A DNA stretch of 28,574 bases from Chloroflexota bacterium (GTDB taxonomy: Bacteria > Chloroflexota > Dormibacteria > CF-121). Location of the stretch: positions 1 to 28,574 of the forward strand of contig VBEQ01000145.1 in NCBI GenBank assembly GCA_005881235.1, given 5' to 3'. The notes beneath the pieces are model-generated. The model was not told the DNA's origin. It ran no database searches and was given only the letters and a program-made list of their open reading frames with translations. A program made the position numbers and the translations under genes. Shown here piece by piece: positions 7,382-14,899 of this stretch (position 1 is its first letter; each line of letters starts with the position of its first letter).

Positions 7382-8152
7382 ATGGACAGCAAGGACGGCG
7401 AGTACATGGTCGAGGTCGAAGACCTCCATAAAGGGTTCGACGGCAACCAGGTGCTCGATGGCGTGACCTGCCAGATCCCCGCCGGAAAGATCTCGGTGGT
7501 CATGGGGCCGTCCGGGACGGGCAAGAGCGTCTTGCTGCGTCACGTTGTCGGCCTGCTCTATCCGGACAAGGGCGATGTTCGCGTGGCCGGCAAAAGCGTC
7601 CCCCATCTGAACGAGGAGGAGCTGCTCGAGCTCCGCCGCAACGTCGGCATGCTCTTCCAGGACGGCGCGCTCTTCAGCTCGATGAACCTCTACGACAACG
7701 TGGCGTTTCCACTCCGTCAGCACACCAAGAAGTCTGAGCGCGACATCAAAGAGATCGTGATGCAGCGGCTCGAGGAGGTGGGGCTGCAGGAGGCCGTCAC
7801 GAAGATGCCGAACGAGCTCTCCGGCGGCATGCGCAAGCGGGCCGGCTTCGCGCGAGCATTGGTCCTGGAACCTGAGCTTCTCCTCTTCGACGAACCGGAC
7901 TCCGGGCTCGACCCGGTGCGCACCGCCCTCTTGTGCGATCTGATCAAGCAAATCCAGCGTAAGTACAACTCCACCGGTGTCGTGATCAGCCACGACATCA
8001 AGTCCTGCTTCAACATCGGCGACCACATCATCTTGTTGCACGGCGGCAAGGTGGTCGACCAGGGCTCCAAAGAAGAGCTGCAACGCTCGACGAAGCCGTT
8101 CACCCAGCAATTCATCAAGGGCGCGGTCGAAGGCCCGCTCGGTATGGAGTAG
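7382..8152 (+). CDS. MlaF/Mkl-type ATPase of the MCE transporter
   Basis: This 256-residue ABC ATPase shows Walker A GPSGTGKS (residues 42-49), Q-loop GMLFQDGALFSSMNLYDNVA, signature LSGGMRKR (146-153), Walker B LLLFDE (167-171) with PDSGLDPVRT, and switch histidine H204 in VISHDIK. The Q-loop and PDSGLDP stretches are diagnostic for the MlaF/MceG branch that powers MlaE/YrbE permeases. The start is ATG 7382; ATG 7406 with AAGGA upstream is an alternative. It lies between the permease genes and the first MCE gene and shares one base with it (TAGTG). In mycobacteria the equivalent ATPase is encoded apart from the mce operons, so the linkage here makes this operon self-contained. Confidence 0.94.
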   Translation: MDSKDGEYMVEVEDLHKGFDGNQVLDGVTCQIPAGKISVVMGPSGTGKSVLLRHVVGLLYPDKGDVRVAGKSVPHLNEEELLELRRNVGMLFQDGALFSSMNLYDNVAFPLRQHTKKSERDIKEIVMQRLEEVGLQEAVTKMPNELSGGMRKRAGFARALVLEPELLLFDEPDSGLDPVRTALLCDLIKQIQRKYNSTGVVISHDIKSCFNIGDHIILLHGGKVVDQGSKEELQRSTKPFTQQFIKGAVEGPLGME

Positions 8153-9243
8153 TGAACGCGCTTCTTGCCTGGACCGCCAGGTTTCGCGTCGCCATCATCC
8201 TCGGCCTCCTCGTGGTCCTCGCCATCGTCTCCTTCCGGGTCGTCAACGGCATCACCGAATACCGCCTGGTCGTTCCCCTCGACTCGGCCGACGGCCTCTA
8301 TCCCGGAAGTGATGTGCTGATCGCGGGCGCCAAGGCGGGAACGGTGCGCGACATCACGCTCGACGGGACCCAGACCTTGGTGACGATCGCGATCGACGAT
8401 GCCTATGCGCCACTTCACGCCGACGCGCGGGTGACGGTTCGACCAAAGAGCCTCTTGGGCGAAAAATATGTCGCGCTCGAGCCGGGGACGTCCGATGCGC
8501 TGTCGTCGGGCTCGCGCCTACCGCAGTCACAGGTGGCGCGCTCGGTCGAGCTCCAGGACGTGGTCAACAGCCTCGACCAGCCGACTCGTGAAAAGCTGCG
8601 CACCCTCATCGTTGCCCTCGGCGGCGGCCTGGCCGGTCGCGGCCTCGACACCAATCAGACCATCGACTATGGCCGGCAGGACCTGGACCACCTCGCGGCG
8701 ATTGCCCAGACCCTATCGGCTCGCGACCAGGACCTGCAAGCGGTCATCCAGGGACTCGACCAGGTAACCGCCGAGCTCGCCAGGAGCGACCGCCGCCAGC
8801 AACTTGGCGAGCTGATCAAGAACTCGGAAACGCTGCTGCATTCGCTGGCGCAGCAGGACGCGCAGATCAAGGCAACCCTGCAAGCCACCAACGCGGCGCT
8901 TGGCCGAACCGATACCGCGCTGTCGGGCACCGCGGCACAGCTCAACAACATCGTTCGCCAGGCGCCCGTCACGGCCCACCTCCTCAATGGGCTCACGGGC
9001 GATTTCGCCAGTAATACGGACCTGCTCGTGGGTGACCTCGCCACCTTCGACGCCGGCATGAAAGACAGCACTGATGTCTTTGGGGCTCAGGACGGTCAGG
9101 GATACGCCACGCGGATTAGCGTCGTCACCGGCGGCTGCAGCGTCGCCCCCTGCAAGCTGCCGGCAGGGAGCGTGGGTGGGTTGCTCAACGTTCCGGATGC
9201 CTTCGATGCCGTCGTCGGCGTGCTCCTCGGAGGCGCGAAGTGA
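8152..9243 (+). CDS. MCE-family (MlaD-domain) protein 1 of 6
   Basis: The protein has 363 residues from a GTG start. An N-terminal signal anchor (AIILGLLVVLAIVSF, about residues 14-28) is followed by an MCE/MlaD beta-barrel domain (about 35-112) with SADGLYPGSDVLIAGAKAGT and the conserved RPKSLLGEKYVAL strand. Next come the helical segment typical of actinobacterial MCE proteins (LDQPTREKLRTLI, then GRGLDTNQ) and a long coiled-coil-rich region (about 150-330). The tail has a cysteine pair, GGCSVAPC. MCE rings stack or combine into a hydrophobic tunnel carrying lipids from the outer envelope to the YrbE permease. It is the first of six tandem homologues, a count that matches MceA-F. The next gene overlaps by GTGA and its GGAGG ribosome site lies inside this gene's end. 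Confidence 0.92.
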   Translation: MNALLAWTARFRVAIILGLLVVLAIVSFRVVNGITEYRLVVPLDSADGLYPGSDVLIAGAKAGTVRDITLDGTQTLVTIAIDDAYAPLHADARVTVRPKSLLGEKYVALEPGTSDALSSGSRLPQSQVARSVELQDVVNSLDQPTREKLRTLIVALGGGLAGRGLDTNQTIDYGRQDLDHLAAIAQTLSARDQDLQAVIQGLDQVTAELARSDRRQQLGELIKNSETLLHSLAQQDAQIKATLQATNAALGRTDTALSGTAAQLNNIVRQAPVTAHLLNGLTGDFASNTDLLVGDLATFDAGMKDSTDVFGAQDGQGYATRISVVTGGCSVAPCKLPAGSVGGLLNVPDAFDAVVGVLLGGAK

Positions 9244-10277
9244 GGAGCCGGGCCAACCTGCCGGTGTTCATCGCCTACGTGCTTATCGGCTTGCTCGCCG
9301 TGGCCCTCCTGGCGCTGCAGATGGGCGGTGAATTCGTCTTTGGAGGCTACCGGGTCAACGCCATCTTCAAAACCGGCGCCGACCTGGTGGCGGGCGATGA
9401 CGTAACGATGTCGGGGCTGCGGGTCGGCAAGATCGAGTCGCTCGCTCCCATCGCCGGCGCGACCAGGGTGAGCATGCTGCTCCACGGCGACTTCACACCC
9501 CTCTTCCACGACGCACGGGCCGTGATCCGGCAAAAAAACCTGCTCGGCGAGACGTATGTGGAGGTCAATCGTGGGACCGCGGCCCAGGGCCGCATCGCGG
9601 ACGGCGGCACCATCGACCAGGACCACACCCTGGCCCCGGTCGAAGTCGACGAGGTTCTGAACGCCCTCGATCCCCAGGTCCGCGACCAGCTGAACCTGGT
9701 GATCAACACCCTGGGCCAGGCTACCGCCGGGCGGGGCCAGGACATGAACGCGTCCGCGGGCGACCTGTCGTCTCTCGCCCTGGACCTCAAAACCCTGGCC
9801 CACACGCTCGCCAGCAATTCCGACCACCTCGACGCGCTCATCGCCGACCTGCGCAAGGTCATGGAGACACTGGCTGCGTGGCATGCGGACTTCAGGGCCA
9901 TGCTGGCCGACTGGGACCACGTGATGGCGACGCTTGCCTCACGCGAAGAGAATCTCAAGGGGACGATCGTCGAGCAAGACCGGGTGATGGCGATCCTGGA
10001 CCAGGCGCTCGGCGGTGGCGCGGCCCAGCAGCTGCACGGCGCACTCGCCGAGGCGCCGACCACCATCGACAACGCCAACCACTACCTGGGCGACGCCGCG
10101 ACGGTGTTTGGCGTCGTCCAGAAGGACACTCCCGGCATCCAGCAACTGTTCCGCGAGCTGGCTTCGGTGATGAGCGGCATAGGGCACCCTGATGAACCCG
10201 GCAGCAACCCGAACGATTGGGTGCACATGTGGCGCGTCTATTGCGCCGACCAGTGCTTTAGGCCGGGGGCGCCGTGA
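9240..10277 (+). CDS. MCE-family (MlaD-domain) protein 2 of 6
   Basis: The protein has 345 residues from a GTG overlapping the previous stop, with GGAGG 6 bases upstream. A signal anchor lies at about residues 8-28 (VFIAYVLIGLLAVALLAL). The MCE domain follows (YRVNAIFKTGADLVAGDDVT, then RQKNLLGETYVEV), then the conserved LDPQVRDQLNLVINTLG and GRGQDMNA helix. A heptad-rich region (about 165-290) has many Leu/Ala/Met positions, for example HTLASNSDHLDALIADLRKV. The C-terminus is WRVYCADQCFRPGAP, with two cysteines four residues apart. It should assemble with the other five MCE products. No lipobox is present, so it is a membrane-anchored rather than lipid-anchored subunit. Confidence 0.91.
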   Translation: MRSRANLPVFIAYVLIGLLAVALLALQMGGEFVFGGYRVNAIFKTGADLVAGDDVTMSGLRVGKIESLAPIAGATRVSMLLHGDFTPLFHDARAVIRQKNLLGETYVEVNRGTAAQGRIADGGTIDQDHTLAPVEVDEVLNALDPQVRDQLNLVINTLGQATAGRGQDMNASAGDLSSLALDLKTLAHTLASNSDHLDALIADLRKVMETLAAWHADFRAMLADWDHVMATLASREENLKGTIVEQDRVMAILDQALGGGAAQQLHGALAEAPTTIDNANHYLGDAATVFGVVQKDTPGIQQLFRELASVMSGIGHPDEPGSNPNDWVHMWRVYCADQCFRPGAP

Positions 10278-11431
10278 CGCCGCGCCGCACCATCGTCAGC
10301 GTCGCCATGGTTCTCCTCTTCGCCGCGGTGTGTCTGGGCGGACTGAGCCTGATCGCGCTCAACATGGGGCTGCGCGGACCGTGGAGCAACGAGTTCGCGC
10401 TCAGCGCAGAGTTCACCACGGCCAATGGGCTCGTTCCTCAGGCAGAGGTTCGGGTCAGCGGCGTCCATGTCGGCACCGTGACCGCGATCAACGATTCCGG
10501 GGGTGGCGACGCGCTGGTGCGGATGGCACTCCAACCCGGCATCCGGCTCCGGCAGGACACCCGCGCCGTCATCCGGCCGAAGACATTGCTCGGCGAGAAG
10601 TTCGTCGAGCTGGTTCGCAAGCAGGGAAGCACACAGGGTTACCTGGCGAGCGGTGCCCTGATTCCAAAAGCCCAGACAGGACAGGCGGTCGAGATCGACG
10701 ACATCCTCAATGCTATGGACGCGCCAACCCGAAAGGCGATGTCGGAATCGTTCCGCCAGCTGGGTATCGCGCTCGACGGCCGCCAGCAGGACATCGGCGC
10801 CGCGCTGCCGCCGCTCGACGCGACCATGACGAACCTGAGGCCGCTGGCGCGCGTCGGAGAAAGCCGGCAGCAGGAGCTCGACCGGATTTTGACCAATCTC
10901 AACACCATCATGCAGGCGCTGGCCGACGAGCAGGACCAGCTCGGCCACCTCGTGGACAGTGGGGACACGGTCATGAGTGCGATCGCCTCGCGTGACCAGG
11001 CGCTCGCCGGCACGGTTCGAAACGGCGCCGCCGTCTTCGGCTCCCTCGATGCGGCGTTCAGCGGCGTGACCCCGGCCGACCGGAGCTCGCTGCAAAAAAG
11101 TCCTGCCACGATCGCGGCGGGGCGGCGGACGTTGGGCTTGACCAACCCACAGGTGGACCAGCTGCTGCCCGAGATCCTGCTGGGGCAGATCAGTTACCCG
11201 AATGACCAGCTGAACATCACCGATGCGGAATCGCTCACGCTCGCCGCGGAATGGATTTCAGCCTTCTCGCAGCAGGACGCGACCGGCTATCACTCGCTGC
11301 GAATCACCGGGTTGACTCCCTCGGTGCAAAAGATGTCCGGTCCGCTGCCTGGTGAGGTGGGCGGCGGAACGCCGACGGCGCCCCAGGATCTTACCGAGCT
11401 GCTGCTGCAGACACTGGGGAACGGCCGATGA
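10274..11431 (+). CDS. MCE-family (MlaD-domain) protein 3 of 6
   Basis: The protein has 385 residues from a GTG that overlaps the previous stop by GTGA. The signal anchor (SVAMVLLFAAVCLGGLSLIA, about residues 9-28) contains a cysteine, but the residues before it (AAVC) do not make a good lipobox. The MCE domain has TTANGLVPQAEVRVSGVHVG and RPKTLLGEKFVEL. It continues with MDAPTRKAMSESFRQLG and GRQQDIGA, then a long helical region (LDRILTNLNTIMQALADEQ). Unlike the five sister proteins it has no cysteine in its C-terminal part, and it ends in a Gly/Pro-rich stretch (GPLPGEVGGGTPTAPQDL). It is placed as the third subunit of the MCE assembly. Confidence 0.9.
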   Translation: MTPRRTIVSVAMVLLFAAVCLGGLSLIALNMGLRGPWSNEFALSAEFTTANGLVPQAEVRVSGVHVGTVTAINDSGGGDALVRMALQPGIRLRQDTRAVIRPKTLLGEKFVELVRKQGSTQGYLASGALIPKAQTGQAVEIDDILNAMDAPTRKAMSESFRQLGIALDGRQQDIGAALPPLDATMTNLRPLARVGESRQQELDRILTNLNTIMQALADEQDQLGHLVDSGDTVMSAIASRDQALAGTVRNGAAVFGSLDAAFSGVTPADRSSLQKSPATIAAGRRTLGLTNPQVDQLLPEILLGQISYPNDQLNITDAESLTLAAEWISAFSQQDATGYHSLRITGLTPSVQKMSGPLPGEVGGGTPTAPQDLTELLLQTLGNGR

Positions 11432-12450
11432 AACTGTTGCTCGCGCTCCTCGCCGCCGGCGGGCTGACGGCCGGGCTGCTGGGCAATCTCTTCGGCAATC
11501 ACCCCTACACCGTGACCGCCTACTTCCTCAGCGCCGAAGGACTCACCCCGCAGAACGATGTGGTGATCAACGGCGCGCGCGTCGGCAAGGTCTCCTCGGT
11601 CGCCATCGCGCCCGACAACGGCCCCAGCCAGGGCGGAGCGGAAGTGGTGCTGGAAGTCGAAGGGAGCGCCGCCCCCCTTCATCGCGGCACCCGCGCCACC
11701 ATCCGGCCGAAGGGCCTCCTCGGCAACCCCTTCGTCGAGCTCACCGCCGGCCCAGCGAGCGCCGCGGCGATTCCTTCGGGCGGCACGCTCCCGCTGGAGG
11801 ACACCGCCTCCCCCGTCGACCTCGACCAGGTGATGGACCTCTTCGATCCACAGACCCGGGCGCGGATCCAGACGCTGACGCGGGAAGGCGGCACCGCCCT
11901 CGCTGACCGGGGCTCGGATCTCAATCTCTTCCTCCAGGCGATGCCCGGCATCCTGCAGGACACCTCGACCGTCACCGGCAAGATCGCGGCACAGGATCAG
12001 CAGCTCAGCGCCCTCGACGTCGAGTTCGACCGGATCGCGCAGATGATGGCGGCCGAGGACCAGGCTTTCCGGCGCGACATCGCCAACGGTGCCAGCCTGC
12101 TCGACCTGACCGCCGCGCACGAGACGCAGCTCAAGGCCGAGCTCGTCTACGCGGATCGCGCGCTCGGTTCGCTGGCAACCGGGCTGAAGGGCCACGAGCG
12201 CGATCTCAACCAGATGCTGAAGCAGTTACCGGCCGTCCTCGACGCGCTCGAGAAGCTCTCCAACCATTCCGCCACCTCGCTGGCCATTCTCGATCCCTGC
12301 ATGGCTGACATCGTGCAGACGCTCGCCGAGATGCGCAGCGCGACATCCTATCGCGACGCCAACGGCAACCTGCTGCGCGTCCATCCCTACGTCTTCACCG
12401 GGACCGAACCCGTCAACCCCGCTCGCATTGCCTGCAGCGGAGGCCATTGA
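11428..12450 (+). CDS. MCE-family (MlaD-domain) protein 4 of 6
   Basis: The protein has 340 residues from an ATG overlapping the previous stop (ATGA). The signal anchor is short (LLLALLAAGGLTAGLLGNLF). The MCE domain runs from YTVTAYFLSAEGLTPQNDVV to RPKGLLGNPFVEL, and has a six-to-eight-residue insertion (APDNGPSQGG) relative to its neighbours. It then carries FDPQTRARIQTLTREGG with ADRGSDLN, and a coiled-coil-like region. The C-terminal module has two cysteines (ILDPCMADIVQ and ARIACSGGH) around an aromatic segment (SYRDANGNLLRVHPYVFTG) also found in other actinobacterial-type MCE proteins. It acts in the same complex as its neighbours. Confidence 0.91.
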   Translation: MKLLLALLAAGGLTAGLLGNLFGNHPYTVTAYFLSAEGLTPQNDVVINGARVGKVSSVAIAPDNGPSQGGAEVVLEVEGSAAPLHRGTRATIRPKGLLGNPFVELTAGPASAAAIPSGGTLPLEDTASPVDLDQVMDLFDPQTRARIQTLTREGGTALADRGSDLNLFLQAMPGILQDTSTVTGKIAAQDQQLSALDVEFDRIAQMMAAEDQAFRRDIANGASLLDLTAAHETQLKAELVYADRALGSLATGLKGHERDLNQMLKQLPAVLDALEKLSNHSATSLAILDPCMADIVQTLAEMRSATSYRDANGNLLRVHPYVFTGTEPVNPARIACSGGH

Positions 12451-13826
12451 TGAGCAACAGGAAGAGTAACCCGTTCAGAACAGGCGTGGTGACGCTGGCG
12501 AGCGTGCTCATCCTGATCCTGATCGCCGTCGCCATCAACGTCAGCTTCGGTCTTCCCTTCAATCTGAGCCTGATCCCGCCCGGGCAGGATTACACCGTCA
12601 AGGCCGCCTTCACCGACGCCAACGGCGTCAACCGCGGAGCCGACGTCGTCATCGCCGGTCACAGCGTCGGGCAGGTGACCGGCGTTGAGCTTTCCGGGAC
12701 GCGGGCGGTCGTCACCATGCGGGTCGCCTCACGCTATGCGCCACTGCACCAGTCCAGCACGGCGCGCATCCGCTACTCGACGCTGCTGGCGCAGAAGTAC
12801 GTTGAGATCGCGCCGCGCAACGGCGGGGCCGAGTTGCAGAGCGGCGCCAGCATCCAGAGCGACAGCACGCTGAGCCCGGTGGACTTTGACCAGTTCCTCA
12901 GCGCCCTGGATCCGCAGACGCGCGCGCGCCTGCAAACGCTTATCCAGCAGGCCGGTGGCGGATTACAGGGGCAGCAGGAAACCATCAATGACCTCCTCTC
13001 GCAGCTCAACGGGCTCTCGCAGGAATCGGTCGCGCCCCTGAGTACGTTTCATCAGCACGATCCTGATCTCGACCGCATCGTGGCCAACCTCGGAGTGACC
13101 AGCGATCGGCTGTCGCAGAGCCACCAGCAACTCGGCGACCTGGTCGCCAGCATGGGTGACGTCACCGGCACGCTGGCGCAAAATGACCAGGCGCTCGCCG
13201 CCCTTCTCACCCACCTGGGCAATGTCATGGGCGACTTCGATGCCACCCTGGCGGGCAACGAGCAAAACTTCCACACCACCATCGTCACGCTCGATCCGCT
13301 TCTGACCGAGCTGAACGGCACGCTCAGCATCGTTGCCGCCGACACCCACAGCAGCATCGGCGCGATCAACACCAACAACCGGGTGCTGCAGCCGGAGCTC
13401 GTGAGCGCCGTGTCGCAGACGGATGCGGCGGGACAACACTTGCTGCGGCAGTATTACGTCGTCAACCCCGCCTGCGACCAGGTGAGTGCGCAGCCCAACC
13501 CGCAATGTCAAACCGGCGTGGGCCAGGCGCCACAGAACGTCACGCTACCGGCGTTGCCGTCGCTGCCGTCACTGCCATCGCTGCCGAAGTGCCTGCCCAC
13601 ACCGTCGCCACCAAAGCTGCCGACGCCGACGCTGTCGCCGCTCCCCTGCCCGACCATTTCCCCACCCGCCGTCCCGACACCCCCCTGCGTACCGGCACCG
13701 CCGCCGCCAAAGCTGCCGACGCCCAGCCCGAGCTTCTCTCTCTGCCCGTCGGTGCCGGGATTGGTCCCACCACTAGGCATCCTTCCCGACTGGTTGAGCA
13801 TCCTGCTTTACGGGGCACCGCAATGA
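12450..13826 (+). CDS. MCE-family (MlaD-domain) protein 5 of 6, with proline-rich tail
   Basis: I call 458 residues from ATG 12450 (TGATG junction), with GGAGG 6 bases upstream; a TTG one codon earlier is less likely. The signal anchor is at about residues 10-30. The MCE domain includes TDANGVNRGADVVIAGHSVG and RYSTLLAQKYVEI, the most divergent version of the LLGEKF strand. LDPQTRARLQTLIQQAGGGL follows, then repeated helical heptads (to about 330). From about residue 365 to the end the protein turns into a Pro/Leu/Ser/Thr-rich low-complexity tail (LPSLPSLPSLPKCLPTPSPP and similar) carrying four regularly spaced cysteines, in addition to two just before it. Such tails occur on some mycobacterial Mce proteins and could reach across the cell wall. 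Confidence 0.9.
   Translation: MSNRKSNPFRTGVVTLASVLILILIAVAINVSFGLPFNLSLIPPGQDYTVKAAFTDANGVNRGADVVIAGHSVGQVTGVELSGTRAVVTMRVASRYAPLHQSSTARIRYSTLLAQKYVEIAPRNGGAELQSGASIQSDSTLSPVDFDQFLSALDPQTRARLQTLIQQAGGGLQGQQETINDLLSQLNGLSQESVAPLSTFHQHDPDLDRIVANLGVTSDRLSQSHQQLGDLVASMGDVTGTLAQNDQALAALLTHLGNVMGDFDATLAGNEQNFHTTIVTLDPLLTELNGTLSIVAADTHSSIGAINTNNRVLQPELVSAVSQTDAAGQHLLRQYYVVNPACDQVSAQPNPQCQTGVGQAPQNVTLPALPSLPSLPSLPKCLPTPSPPKLPTPTLSPLPCPTISPPAVPTPPCVPAPPPPKLPTPSPSFSLCPSVPGLVPPLGILPDWLSILLYGAPQ
13607..13723 (+). repeat. Near-identical 21-base repeats in the proline-rich tail of MCE protein 5
   Basis: GCC(A/G)CCAAAGCTGCCGACGCC occurs at 13607-13627 and again at 13703-13723, 96 bases apart and differing at one base. 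Both copies read PPKLPTP in frame. Just upstream (about 13552-13587) are four 9-base units coding LPS. The pattern suggests tail length grows by repeat slippage or duplication. Confidence 0.75.
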
Positions 13827-14899
13827 GATCTCGTCGCCTGGGCGGTGCTCGGCTGGTGGGGTTGCTCGTCACCGTCGCCGCCGCGGCCTTCGCGGTCATG
13901 GTCTTCCTCCCCTTTTCGCTGCCCTGGAACCAGAACCTGCACCTGCAGGTGCAGGCGGGCGCCTATGGCGAGCTCAATAGCGGCGCCTGGGTCGAGCTCA
14001 ACGGCGCGCGGGTGGGATCCGTTGACCGCGTGGAATCCCGCAATGGTTTTTCGTTGATACGCATGTCGATCGAGCCGCGCTTCGCGGGCCTCCTGCACGC
14101 CGACACGACGGCTGCCATCCGGCCCCATGGTCTGCTCGGCCCCAAGTTCGTGTCCCTGCAAGGCGGCACCACGGGCCAACTGGGCGATGGGGCATTGATC
14201 CCGCTCTCGCGGACGACCGTGTCGACCGACCTCGACCAGGTCTTGAACTCCCTCCAGCCTGACGTGCGCGCGAATCTCAAGACCATCTTCGTCGAGCTCG
14301 GCCGCGCCGCTGACGGGCGCGGCGCCGCCATGAATGGCGCCTTCCAGGCGCTCGGACAATCGTCCGCCGACGTGTCCACCACCACCGGCGTCCTGCACAA
14401 TCGTGCCGACGACCTCGCCAGCTTGATCGTCGCGAGCGAGCAACTCGATCGCGACCTGCAGAGTGCGCCGATCGACCGGCAGATCGCGGACACCGACCTG
14501 GTGCTCAGCGCATTGGTCAAGGTGGAGGACTCGATCGGTTCGGGTATCGATCACACCGCGGCCGTCACCCAGGAGCTCGACACCGTCCTGAGCGGCAACT
14601 CGCAGAACCTGGCGCATGTCCTCTCCAAGGGACCGGCGACCATCGCCAACTTGCGGACGGTTGCGAGCGAGCTCGACGCCATCATCGTGGGCGTCAACCC
14701 GGCCCTTCCCTGCCTGATGCAGGCGGTGCTGGAAACAAAGTCAGCGTTCGGCGGGCGCGACGGCAACGGCCATTATGTCCGCGTTCAGGTCGTGCCGACC
14801 AGCGGGACAGCCCCACGGCCCGACTGCGGCGGATCTCCCACATCGCAAACGCTTCCACTCCATGATCAGGATCTCGTTGCGCTCTTCCTTGGCAACTAG
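13823..14899 (+). CDS. MCE-family (MlaD-domain) protein 6 of 6
   Basis: The protein has 358 residues from the ATG at 13823, which overlaps the previous stop (ATGA). The frame is open some 300 bases further upstream, but that part only shadows the proline-rich tail of MCE protein 5. The signal anchor is at about residues 10-33 (LVGLLVTVAAAAFAVMVFLP). The MCE domain includes ELNSGAWVELNGARVGSVDR and RPHGLLGPKFVSL. The helix LQPDVRANLKTIFVELG with GRGAAMNG follows, then a coiled-coil-rich region. The C-terminus has two cysteines (ALPCLMQAVLE and PRPDCGGSP) and the segment FGGRDGNGHYVRVQVVPTSG, like the MceF end of actinobacterial clusters. Its end overlaps the MMPL gene. Confidence 0.91.
   Translation: MRSRRLGGARLVGLLVTVAAAAFAVMVFLPFSLPWNQNLHLQVQAGAYGELNSGAWVELNGARVGSVDRVESRNGFSLIRMSIEPRFAGLLHADTTAAIRPHGLLGPKFVSLQGGTTGQLGDGALIPLSRTTVSTDLDQVLNSLQPDVRANLKTIFVELGRAADGRGAAMNGAFQALGQSSADVSTTTGVLHNRADDLASLIVASEQLDRDLQSAPIDRQIADTDLVLSALVKVEDSIGSGIDHTAAVTQELDTVLSGNSQNLAHVLSKGPATIANLRTVASELDAIIVGVNPALPCLMQAVLETKSAFGGRDGNGHYVRVQVVPTSGTAPRPDCGGSPTSQTLPLHDQDLVALFLGN

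Noticed and set aside
13505..13822. Upstream extension of the MCE 6 frame over the proline-rich tail
   Set aside because: The repeats keep several frames open; the signal anchor of MCE 6 begins just after the ATG at 13823, which overlaps the previous stop.
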